This document shows, one piece after another, positions 44,311 to 55,777 of a stretch of 64,000 nucleotides of DNA. Location of the stretch: positions 4,527,803 to 4,591,802 of the forward strand of contig NC_049990.1 of the NCBI RefSeq assembly GCF_000003815.2, given 5' to 3'. Every line of letters starts with the position of its first letter. Position 1 is the stretch's first letter. Source of the stretch: Branchiostoma floridae. Its lineage: Eukaryota > Chordata > Leptocardii > Amphioxiformes > Branchiostomatidae. Below the pieces are notes generated by a model. The model did not search any database. It was not told where the DNA came from and saw only the letters and a program-made list of their open reading frames with translations. A program made the translations under genes and the position numbers.

Positions 44311-47300
44311 TCAACCTTCTTCAATTTCTACACGGTAATCGTCCAGAGATGATATTGCGTCATAGTCAACTCCAGCCTCTCGGAGAACAAGTTGCAAGTT
44401 GTGACGGGTCGCGTTCCTCCCCTTCCGGGTTTTCCACGCTGTCAGCATGGCGAGGATCTGTTGCTCTGCACTGTGGGGATGGTCACACTTGAACTTGTAC
44501 ACGTCTGCCTGGGTGAAGCCAAGGTGAATGGCGAGGCTTTCCCACTCTGCACCCAACTTCTGGGCCACGCGTAAGAGCTGTCGGTCGGACACTACATCGG
44601 GCAGCATTTCTTGATGGCAAAACCTGAAAGCTGCGTCCATACGATAAATAAATTTTGTCAGCATCTGACATGCTACTAGTACGTGAGTCCACTTGTTGAT
44701 ACATGAATATCGGTCACTGTGAAGGTTGAAGTGGTATTAAAAGAACGGCCAGATATCTTATAATGCGTCGGAATAATGAAAAACAGTATAATACACGTTA
44801 CTTACCGATATATGCCGCGATATGGTCTGCCAACGTAAGCGGCGGCAATACATCATGTAAATTAACCCTTTCGTTGCAGAAACAGCAGATCACTGTCCGA
44901 TGATGACGGCTGTATCTTCGATGTAGCCATTCCCCAGGAAATGATGGTTGATGGCACTTTGGGCAGGCAGTGAACCGGTCAAATCGGACACCTGTTGTAG
45001 GGAACATTCAGGCATAAGAATAGACTTAACTGCATTTGTGACGATCTTGGAAGCAAAATTACCTTGAATAATTACGAGGAACTTGAATGGTATGTTTGAT
45101 AGGAAATATTGTCATCGAGACTCTAATATCGACAGCTTATGATACAGGTAAAGAGAGGTCGGTCATACGTAATGAGAAATACTAGAAGCTCACACCTGGC
45201 CACTGTTTCAGTAGTTCCTCAATCTCCAAAGTTAGCATTTTCAGCGTACTCCACGAATGATAAATGAGGTCCTCCTCCACGTACGTGTGTGCGTCCTTGC
45301 TCTCTGGTCTCACACTCAGTGAAACCACAAGCCTCTCTGTGCCCTCATTTTCTAAAAGCACGAGCATCCTGTTCTTTTTGTGTTTACACAACGCGCCAGT
45401 GTTCCAATGCAAAACAAAGTGCAGGTTATGTTTTGGGTTGTGTGCTCTTACAGCAAGGCGGGCAAACAGGCCAGGAGGGATGAAAGATGGAAACTGATAC
45501 TGAAGAGATATCACACGACTTCCTCCTGATTCCCATTGGGCCTTAGCCATTTCTCCCAAGTCTTCTTTTAGGTGCCAAGGTAACAGCAGTCTCTCTGGAC
45601 TAGAGGTAGTGCTTTTGGTGTGATTATCATTCTCTTCACGGTCAAGATCATAACAAAGGTCAAACTGCTGCATCAGTTCAATCAGCGTATTGAAAATCAC
45701 ATTGAATGTGCCCTGACGACATTTTTCTTTAATATCCGACCAAAGACACCTGAGCAATTTGGTATGAAGTACTCCTTTCCTGACCAGGTCAATTTTCATC
45801 TTCTGAAATTCAGCTGGTGTTATATCGGCCTCTCTGTAGCAAGAATCAGAGTCGTAGTCAACAACGTCTTCAAAGTTATACCGAATAACCTTCCTGAAAA
45901 TATCTACAAGCGAAGCTGGCTTGAGAAACACGTGGTTTTGTAACGACTCTATCTCTGAATACCACAGAATTTTGCCGGTATCATGGAGATATTGTGCTAC
46001 TGTTTTGATACGAGACTCAGGCTGCAGATTGGGAACATTCTCTTTTAGTAAAGACGTGAACTCATCCCAAGTCATGTAAGGGACGTCTAACTCTTTGCCC
46101 TTTCTATCAACACAAGCTTCAGTGTCCGCCCAAGCCTTTGGAACGAGGCGACCGACTTCAGGGAACAACTCTTTATTTACAGCATAATTGAGGATCACTT
46201 GCTTTAAATACTGGATGCCCTCAAGATTTTTTCCTGAACTTACAGGCACAGGTTTTGGATGTATCAAGGGCCTTTTCTGAAGAAGAGTGTCAATTTGCTT
46301 CTTTCTGTCTATGGCATGTACAGCTTCCTTTGAAATTGTCAATGATTCATCGATACGTTCAAGTTGTTTCTGAAGATCCTTAATACGCCTTCTCTCTTGG
46401 TCTTCCAGCTTCTTAGCCAAATCTTCACATCTTTGTTCTACTTCTTCACTCGATAGTTTATCAATGTGAGTAACAACGGGAATAATGACCGGGTTCCTCA
46501 CTTTCGCTATGATATTTTCCACCCAGTTTCCACACGTGGAATAAAATCTGGCTGACTCGTATTCCTCCAAGTTCACAATCAAAAGGATAAGGGCCTTTGC
46601 ACTCAAAAAGAATTGGTGAGTTATGTAGTATATTTCCTGACCAGCAAAGTCCCATACAGATACAGTAATACCAGGAGTGTTTGGGACTGAAAGATGGAGC
46701 TCAGCTATTTCTATTCCATCTGTTCTTTCCTCAGGTTTAGTCAGACAAGAACGGTTGAGTTTAAAAACCCTAACAAGACTAGTTTTCCCTGCCTCGTAGG
46801 TCCCTAAGAACAGTGTTTTAAGACATTGTGTGATACTGCTGGCCGTTGTCAAGTCTTCGTAGAAAGCTTGTATGGCCTCTAAGCCAGCCTGACATACTTG
46901 TAAAGGAGGATCTACGATAGGATTGTCCTGCACCTGTAGCTTTACATCTTTGGCCATGCCCATGGTAGACTCTGGTATTTCTTTTATTTTGTTGCGTCGT
47001 AAGTCGACCTTCTTTAGTTTTTTCATCTGTATAAGAACTTCTGGGAACTGTGAGAGACCATTTTCTGCTAAAGTGAACTCTTCTATCACAGACGATTCTT
47101 CCTTTCGCAGAGAGCTGACAGTAGTGATCTGATTGTTTGAGACATCTATCACTTTAAGTTCTGGTAGGCCAAATACATGGGAAGGTATCTCCTTCAGCAT
47201 GTTGTGGGACATGTCAAGAAAAGAAAGGCTCTTACAGCTTTTCATGTTTTCACTTAGTGATGTGATTTTGTTTTGCTTCAAACTCAGCTTCTTCAACGAA

Positions 47301-48619
47301 GGAAGAAAGCAAAGAACCAGGGGCAGATCATCTACTTCATTGTTACTCAGATCAATGTCGTACAAAGTAGGAGATAACTTGTTTAGATCCAGGTCGGCTG
47401 GAAGCCTCGTGATTTTGTTACTGCCAAGATACAATGCTCTCAAAGTTGGCATTGATAGTAGAGCTGCGGGTACCTCACCTATCTCATTGTTAATGAGGTC
47501 AATCAACACTATGTTTTGCGAGAGTCTTGTTGTGTCCAATGGCGGCAATGTTTTGATATTGTTGTTACCAAGCCGTAATGTCGACACTGACGGCAGGTAA
47601 AACAGCTCAGAAATTTGCTGACTTACGATTTTGTCGGGGATATTTGCTCCTATCTTGTTATGTGCGAAGTTCACCATCAAAAGGTTCTTTAGTTCTTTTA
47701 CATGTTGGGGAACTTCTGTCAGCAAGTTATTTGACATGTTCAAAGATGTTACAGGAGATGTGTTAGCCTGTCTTTCTTCATTAGGTGGACCAAGCCATCT
47801 TTCTATCTTGTTGTGGCTGCAAGAAAAAATCTCCAAGCTTTCCATTTCAAGTATTTCGTAAGGCACTTGCCCGACATCATTGTACGATACGTCAAAATTT
47901 TGGAGAGCTTGCAGCTTTTTAACAACATCCCCAATGACTGCTATCTTGTTGTGGCTCACATTGAGACTCTTCAGACAGGGAAGTGAACGGATAGGCCTTG
48001 TTGGTAGCGTCGTCAGATTGTTATGACTAAGGTCGAGGATTTCTAGGTCTTTTAAGTTTGCTAGAGAACGTGGTATAGAGGCCAGCTGACAATTTGACAA
48101 TTTGAGGGTCCGAATGGATGTGCATTGGAATAAATTTGACAAGCTGGAATCATCCAGTTTCATCCCTATGATTGTAACAGCTTTCAGTTGCTTGAATTGG
48201 TTTATCTCCTCGAAGACAGTCAGAGATTGGTCTTCTTCCCCTTGCCTTTGTGTTAGATTTATACGTTCCTCATCAACGTGGTCTTTGTATTGTTCTCGAT
48301 GGAAGAGAAAAGTTGACTCGTGGTCATCATTACACGAGTCGCTCTTACAAACAGGACATGTTAAGGACTCCTGGCCGTCCTGTTGAGGCGATACATCTTC
48401 AACAAGAGATGTATCCTCAACCCTAGACTCATCCACCTGACCTGGTTGAGGTAAGGAGTCCCCCTCTTCTGTCTGTCTGTTTTGGAAGCCCTTTACTAGA
48501 TAGTAGAAACAGATAGCTACAACTGTTGCCACCAAACATGTCATCAGGATCCATCCTACATACCCTCCATACAGCTCTATCACCACCATTGGGTTTTCGA
48601 AAAGATTGGAAAACGGCAT
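44311..48619 (-). CDS. Roco-Death protein 2: tandem paralogue of protein 1
   Basis: Three coding exons, 45196-48619, 44806-44991 and 44311-44630, join in frame (3930 nt, 1309 residues). The start is taken as MPFSNLFENPMVVIELYGG, matching the paralogue; a TTG-initiated upstream extension has no support. Same order as protein 1: membrane helix WILMTCLVATVVAICFYYLV, CPVCKSDSC, leucine-rich repeats, Roc domain (GTYEAGKTS, DFAGQE, THID), charged helix, COR, CPKC...CCFC and Death-type domain (DRQLLRVAQKLGAEWESLA). It has an extra acidic insert after the helix. The Cys segment and Death domain are separate exons here (175-bp intron) but one exon in protein 1. Reading through the first intron (GTGTGA donor) adds VSF and a stop. 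A signalling or immune role is inferred from architecture only. Confidence 0.88.
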
Positions 48620-49966
48620 TGTACCAAACGGTTTGAGACTGAACAAGCTAACTGAAATGATTGACTGAATGGTTATGTATGTCAATAATAACTAACGGGA
48701 CTGAAGGGCTGTGGTTTACTCAGTGAGACGCAGAATTGTTCCCTGTCAACCTGCAACAGAAGAAGTACCGTTGATATTTAAGAACATCATGTAAATGTAG
48801 TAGATACTTGTATTGCATTAGCAACGAGTTCTAATATGTATAATTTACACACCATTTCGTTGTTTTCATCAAAGTTACTAACATGTCAAAAATCATACAA
48901 TAATTCTTTCGCTTGTAAACAGGTCAATAACCTGAGTTGTAATGTTCTGGTTAAACAAATAGAATGAAAGTGAAATGTCAATACATACATATATGTATGC
49001 ACACAAACACTAGCAAAGATACAACCTTCTGGGCAAAGATACTAACGTGTTGAAAATCAGATCAAAGTTGATCAGTGGCCACATAGTCATGAGCGACTGG
49101 GTGCTCATTGAAAACAATTCTGCTCCGTCTGGTCAAATAAAACGCGCGCGTCATGTGTACTACTTGAATTCAACTGACAATGTCCTATTGAAACTTACCT
49201 TTGTTTACTCGTCTGGTGGCTGTGAGAGGCTGTATTGTGTGGCCTTGATGGAGGCGGTGGCTCAGGTTTCACCTTGCCTGGGCACTGTGTAAAAGGAACA
49301 GAACAACAAGCTGTGGATTATCCAGGTGATCACCTGCACCATTGGCGTTCATGTCCATTTCTTAAGTATGAGAAACATAATCTTTTTAACAAGTATTCAC
49401 TTTGGTGGTCTACGTTAAGGCTATACTATAAATGGACATCTCCAGCACAATAAACTTCATCTTCCTTACAACTATGGGTGCAAAACCACGTAACAGTGGC
49501 GTTTTAGTTCCCAATCGTGCATACCAAGTATTTGTAATCCCCGCTAAACATTACTCCAGAAACTGTTTCCAGACACCAGGTAAATAAAATGTTAAAAGGC
49601 ATGGGACCCCTTTGTCTTTTTTGTTGAACGTACGCACAGGATGTTTACCGTATTTTGACATTATTCTAGTCGTGGCCATTTCTGTACCATCTATGGGTAG
49701 AAGGTAGAGGTTTGTGCTTTTAAGATATGACAAATATAAAATTTCTACGATCATATGAAAATCGCACGTTACCAACCTACTATATCATCAGTATATGATT
49801 AATAATACAGTTCAACAGATAGTACGCCCATGGTCAGACGAACCAAATACGCCGATTGTTTAGTCCAAAGTTTCGGTCTCCCTACTTAATTCTTCCTTAT
49901 AGTTTCATTCTTACAAGCAAAACACCTGTTGATAGTAGTGCCAAGGATGTTTGAGAAGTTCTTACC
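48620..49966 (-). other. 5' UTR exons of Roco-Death gene 2
   Basis: The coding exon starts at 48750 after TTCTGTTGCAG. Upstream exon ends lie at 49199 (donor GTAAGT) and 49966 (donor GTAAGAAC). These match gene 1 positions 37743, 38324 and 41503, with strongly conserved flanks. The distal interval is 0.77 kb here against 3.2 kb in gene 1. Confidence 0.55.
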
Positions 49967-50093
49967 AGGTGTAAGTCGTTGCACTCGCAGTAGGAGGTAG
50001 TAGCGAAGAACTGTGGGCAGAAGAAAATGGAATAACTGCACCTCGGTACGACCAGCTTGCTTTTTAACTTCCTCTTTTGTGGCGGGACTTTCC

Positions 50094-50103
50094 GCCAGAC
50101 GGG
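50094..50103. promoter_or_regulatory. NF-kappaB-type site upstream of Roco-Death gene 2
   Basis: GGGACTTTCC within GGCGGGACTTTCC, about 130 bp upstream of the conserved donor at 49966, in the same relative place as in gene 1. Other shared blocks further upstream include TTGCCGTGGAGCGATATA and CACACCTGAAAGGTG. Confidence 0.6.
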
Positions 50104-50662
50104 CAGTCTGGCGGAAGAATATCAGGTGAATCTCTAGACGACAAAGTAGTCCTTCGGTTCCTTGAGGTTTTAGAGCACAAATTAAGTTACACAAGGCGGA
50201 AATGTTTCTAAGGTGTTGTTACTGATGTACTGAAGTATCAAAGGGCATCAACATGGTCACCCTTTTTGATGATACTATCTTGCCGTGGAGCGATATATAC
50301 ACCATGTTTTGACGGTTATGTGACACACCTGAAAGGTGTAATGGTCCGAAAATAGCGCGGGTTTCAGGTATCATGATGGCTTTTTCTTTGGGAGAAACCA
50401 AAACGTCTGGCTGTGGGAGAAGGTGATATTTTTTTAGCATATTGCAGCTTGCCGACATGGATCTACTATGCTCGTGTATCCATTCTCATAATTTCTTGAG
50501 CAAAGCATTTCGGTACTGCAAATTATGTGTGCATTCTCCATTTCCATTCCTCTCCCATGATCATTCTTCCTTCGTCCCTCCATGTTGGCACCGCTGGCAC
50601 AAAAACGCCTGTGCGGTGCTATTCACAGACTTATAGTTGATAGTAAACGCTACTTCTCTAGC

Positions 50663-50835
50663 CTCCTTCACGGCCTTCCACGGAAGTTTGCCTTTATTGT
50701 TGATTTGCGATTTTCAAGATCAATGGTCTTGTGTCGAAGGGTCGTGTTAACGCTCGCTACTAACACAATCTTTTGGCACAAGACCATCCCGGACCTCCCC
50801 AACAATAAACGCCCGCAGAAGGCCGTGAAGGGGGC
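50663..50835. mobile_element. Imperfect inverted-repeat (MITE-like) element
   Basis: The arms share CCTTCACGGCCTTC, TTTATTGTTG and ATGGTCTTGTG in inverted order. No clear target duplication was found. Confidence 0.5.
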
Positions 50836-50879
50836 TACAACTTGTCAACGCCAGACACACGTCACAAGCAACTGACATC

Positions 50880-51485
50880 ACCACTCACCACACAAGTAAA
50901 CAAGACTAGGGGGGAATGGGGAAATCCCTATCAAGTAAACAAAACATGTTTATTGGTTTACAATTTCTGGATACCGATATATGTTCATCGCGAAAATACA
51001 TATGTATGTGATGTACATGTATATAAGTTGGTAGCTTGTAGAGAATATTGTCTATGTCAATTCTATTTGATTCGTTAGGTCCATAAAAATATACAGACGA
51101 TTCTAGTCAAACAGAAAGAAACAAACATTTTCAACATATTTAAGTCTGGGAGTTTCAAAAAGTCCCAATATGATGCATAGGCGGGCACTGAACAATTATC
51201 ATTTTATGGGAAAACGTATACCTGTTGTAACATTTTATCAAATACTTATCAGCAAATTGTAAAAACAATACCTGTAATCATGTCTATCGAACAATTTTTG
51301 AATAGCACGAATAGAATGTTACCAAGAATTCTTTACTTTAAAATCTTTCAAGATCGCCACAAAGAAATACCAAGGATTTTTTTATATACAGCACTACCTG
51401 TACTGGTGACAAACATTCATGAATAGATGGTGAGTAATTAGTATGCCTTCTATCGAAAACATAAACAGTTGTTGAAAACATATTT
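50880..51485. other. Downstream flank of the yellow-like gene
   Basis: AT-rich sequence, probably including the 3' UTR of the yellow-like gene. No other gene or repeat is recognised. Confidence 0.35.
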
Positions 51486-54400
51486 TCAAATGTAACTCAT
51501 AATTGCATACAGGACCGAAACAACTGCCACCAACATTCCCCATCCAAACCGCAAACCGCTCGCACCCGACCCTTTGTACATGTATGACTTCTCCCCAACG
51601 TAGATCTTCCACACACGGAAGTTGGACTCGGGGCCAGTGATGTTCAACTCATTGAACAGATACTGTTGCAGTTTGTTGGACACGAACCACAGGTAACCTT
51701 CGTCGTCAAAGGCGAAGGCATTCGGCCATTGCATCCTGACGTCACTGATAAGGAGGGGTGATGACGAAGACACATCTTGTGATGACGTATCCCACCTGTA
51801 CACGGCGTTGAGCTGCAGTGCGCCGTAGTACAGCGTGCCTTTGTTGGAAATGGCGATGCCGTCGCTTTGGGACGCCTTGCGACCTGCAACGGAATTTCAA
51901 CATTGTTTTAGTACTTAAGTGGAAAGCCAACGTCAGGATGATAGTTGCGGCAACTTTCTGGTCATTGGACATCGACTGACCCGAAAGAAGGTATGCCACT
52001 AAAGACATGTCCTAAAGTTGGCCAAGCACACTGGATCACACCCTACTCTTCTCCGTAAGTGTATTGGATTCTTTGAGGTGCATCGGTTTAAAGCCCGAGT
52101 TACCCTATGATGCAAGCATGGATCCGAAGACCCCTCTTGAAAGACACCCCCGTTCGCTAATGTACACTAGTACTACACATGCCTGAGCAGGGTTTGAACC
52201 TCCACCCACTAGCTCAGCAGAAGGGATCCTTTGCCCTCGGGGCCTCCGTATCCATATGAAGAAGAAGTTGCTTAAGACACATGGTGAGGGGCATGGCATT
52301 GGCACTGAAATGCATAAAAGTACCACCATGTTCTGGCAGTGAAGACCGTGCCTACCTAGTTCTTTCACGCTGGTTCCAACATCGGCCACCGTGGGTTGTT
52401 TCAGAAGGCTTGTCGGCAGCGTGTAGAGATTGTAGCCGGCCAGTGCGCAGTAGTACAGCTGTGATAAAGAAATTGATTTATTTTAAGGTCTGAGTAAACC
52501 AATGCTGAGATGTGGTGTTTCTTTAGGCCTATTTTGATGATCTTTGGTGTTTTTCACCCCAATGACACAATTTTGCCCCTAAGTTTAACCCTCTATCCAT
52601 GTCTACTCACGTCTGCATGGCAAGAATGTGGCAACTTTAAGTTGAATTTGTAAACCTAAGGCCATCTGTTCTTGGAAAATGAAATGACTGACAATTCGAC
52701 AGGATTCGGAAGCTAGGTTAGATGCTATGAATGGGGACGACCCAGAGCAAATCTGGTTTTAAGTTGGTGGTTTGAAAATAGCCCTATCAGATGTGAGTAT
52801 ATATTTGACATAAACAGAATCTAGCCGGTTTGATTTTGATCAAATCAAATCTAAATCTGATTCAACCGCTCTAGCAACAATGTGAATTGGGGATTTGGTA
52901 CCTTCATGTTTTTCCCTATAGGAGACAGCGCCACGCCGTTGACAGGTACCGGAGGGAAGGTGTAGTTTCGGCCGTTGATTGTCATTCGCCTCCCGTCCGT
53001 GGCCGCGGTCATACTGGGATGGGTAACTCTGCGTGGAAGAACATACGAAACGTTTTACCAGTAGTTGAAAGGAAACTATTTAGTCGACAGCGTACAATAT
53101 TCAACGATTTCAATTTCAAAGATTAGCAACGTTGCCTAAAGGTTCATATGCTTCACAATCAACCATCGTCAAGCGGAGACGGGGGAGATACTGACTTTCA
53201 GTCACCTTTGACCCATTATCGGCCACGTGTCCATAACGTCACAGAAATGATTTGGTTATACATCCTGAAGAAGGCATTAAGTGTGTGGCCAACATTCGCT
53301 GTTTTTTCTTTCAGAAAGACAGAAAAAGGTGGATTTATGACAGGCCTGAGGCTATTGACAGGATGATCATGTTAGCAGTAGAAAAAAATCGCGCTGATGA
53401 CGGATCATGTTTACAGGATCAGTAAATGCAAATGCAAATATTTCTACTGCTGACAGGATTATCCGTTCAATAGTGTAAACTTTTCTACCGTTAACAGGGT
53501 CATCCTGTCAATACCCACTCCCTTGTGACAACTGCACAGTGCCCCATACCTGTGCGACTTGTCCTGCTTGTAATCGTACACCACGATTCCTCCCGCCCGG
53601 CTCGAGTCGGAAATGTACGCAAACCACCCGTCTGTGTCGTCTGCAGAAGCGTCAATCACAATGTCGTTCAGGAAGGCGGTACTGTTGGAAGCCACGTCAT
53701 TCGGGAATGTGTGCACTCGGACCATCTCTGCCTTCTTGATGTCGTAGACGAGAATTTTCGGGGCACAGACTTGAGGAAGGTTCGGGTCGAAGACGGCCAA
53801 CCGACCGTTGTCGATGATCCACATGCGTCCCAATCGGTCGATTTCCATACTCTGCAAATACAAAGACTGGTAAGTAGACGGATTACTACAAATGCAACTG
53901 TTACAACATACTAAACTCCTTGTCAGTGTTACAGGTCGGCCAGCAGGGTCTCTGCCTAACCAGTGGAAGGGCTGCTATGCAGAAGTGTGAATATGGATAA
54001 CCAAGCTTTGTGGAGAAGGCTGTGACTGCAGCAGTAAATGAATTGCTGCTACCATCTGCATGTCTTAAAGTCAAAATGCAAAGATTGGTAAGTATTCGGA
54101 TGGCTAAAAAACTAACCGTATACATTCGTAGCTTCTGTATGGAAATGACTGCGATAGTAGCAATACACTGATAATGTTGTCACCTGCATGTCTTTTAAAA
54201 AGTTTATCAGCACGGCTGTCAGAAACGAAGAGGAACTGAAGAAAGGAAAACTTGATAAGATGAAGAAGCTGCAGTTTTTCTTCCAAACATTCAACATTTG
54301 AGTTTCTGGATTTCCTGAAATATGTGCACATAATCATACCTGCACGTACTGGATGGTGGAGCAGTTCCCGACCACCTGCCACTCCCAGCTGGGGAAAGGG

Positions 54401-55433
54401 CGCAGCACGGGCCGCCCGCCCTTCATCACAACGGACCTGGGGTGAACGGGACGAGAATCTTAGTCAAACATAGACAAGATGTTTATAATTATAGCTAAAA
54501 ATGATTTGCTAAGGCCAAGGTGGGATTCCATAGTTCTAGTAGACTATAGGGGCCTAATGTTCTACAAATACTCTATGACGTTTTCTCCGTCGAGGTTTTT
54601 CAATCAGCAAAATTGTGACAGAAAATCAGTATTACTACTACTTTAAGCTTATTACTGGCCGCTAGACTACAGTGCGTTCCTTCCTCGCGTAACCATCTAC
54701 ATATGTCAACGTGACGTTATGTTAATGTTACTCACGTCAGAGTGGCCGGCACGCCCGCCCTCCACCGCGGGACCGTAAGGTACACCACTCCGCCGTACGT
54801 CTTGATGCCGTTGATGCTGTTGTTTATCGGGGCGAAGGACCCGTCATCCAGTGCGAGCTGCGTGGAACATGGGTGGAAAATACTTCAAATTGAAGCTGAT
54901 TCAAGAAGGCCGCTACACCAGAACTTACGTAGGGCCTGTGCAATCTCAACGTTTAACGAATACTTCTCTTTGAGTTATGTGTCCTATAATGATGATTTTG
55001 ACCATACCAACCATCCCACTTTATGGCCTGCCCTTGTAAAGTGAGACTTTGTGTTACAATCGGACTTAACATGGAATATAAAATACAAGGAAGGTCCAAT
55101 GTCACCATAAAATGACACTCCTTTTAGCGTTTCCATCTCTTTTTGAGTTGGACGAAAGTAGACGTTGGTCAGACATGTCAAATATGAGATCATACGAAGA
55201 AAAGGAGCTAGCTATACCGGAAAGGAACGATTTTCAGCGGCTCTCAAAAAAGGCACAAAACAAATACTGAAACATACCTGTCGGGCATCGTCGCTCGGCC
55301 AGTCATAATCTATGAATGTCCACTCGTACACCAGGACAGTGTCACCACTGATCAAATCGGCACCATCGGACAGTCCCAGCATGCACAGGGCGCACAGTAG
55401 AACACATGCCAATGACCTTGCCGTGGCCGCCAT
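51486..55433 (-). CDS. Yellow/major-royal-jelly-protein family protein with GPI-type tail
   Basis: Seven exons: 55278-55433, 54736-54857, 54340-54436, 53550-53851, 52902-53028, 52356-52458, 51486-51883. They join in frame (1305 nt, 434 residues). The start gives a signal peptide (MAATARSLACVLLCALCMLG) followed by LVYEWTFIDYDWPSDDARQ, the usual beginning of the family. INGIKTYGGVVYLTVPRWR, DRLGRMWIIDNGR, YISDSSRAGGIVVYDY and MQWPNAFAFDDEGYLWFVSN are hallmark blades of the yellow beta-propeller. Insect relatives act in melanin metabolism, amine binding or as food proteins; the role in a chordate is unknown. The C-terminus, GSGASG then a hydrophobic GMLVAVVSVLYAIMSYI, looks like a GPI-anchor signal, although a transmembrane tail is an alternative. 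Two MITE-like elements or palindromes lie in its introns or flank. Confidence 0.9.
53353..53513. mobile_element. MITE in intron 4 of the yellow-like gene
   Basis: Inverted ends TATTGACAGGATGA...TCATCCTGTCAATA with further pairing AGCAGTAGAAA / TTTCTACCGTT. About 160 bp and non-coding. Confidence 0.55.
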
Positions 55434-55777
55434 CTTGAATTTCAGTAGTCAGTCACTAGCTTATCTGTAACTGAAATTTATGATAAATATCGACAATGTA
55501 TAAACATATTGATCCGTTGCTTGATCAGTTGATAAAACTATGATACATGTATTTCTCAACAAGAAACGGAAATACTTGTGTTGCAAAACGCTACACATAA
55601 ATTTAACTTGCGGCTGTTCAATAATAGCAGAAGGTCATCTGAGTTCACAGGGATTCTTGAATTTTTTTCCAGCAGATTCTCGACAAGGCAGTCCTGTATC
55701 ACACATAACCCTCAAAGGTAAGACAATGATGGTGCAAACACTCAGTAACTCACCCAATCAGCCTTACAAGCCTAGAT

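Noticed and set aside
47133-47600. 155-residue plus-strand open frame
   Set aside because: Antisense shadow of the leucine-rich repeats of Roco-Death gene 2; the minus strand is clearly coding.
48620-48685. Upstream extension of Roco-Death protein 2 by 22 residues
   Set aside because: It begins with TTG, not ATG, and the paralogue starts at the internal methionine (MEFSN / MPFSN); no conservation upstream.
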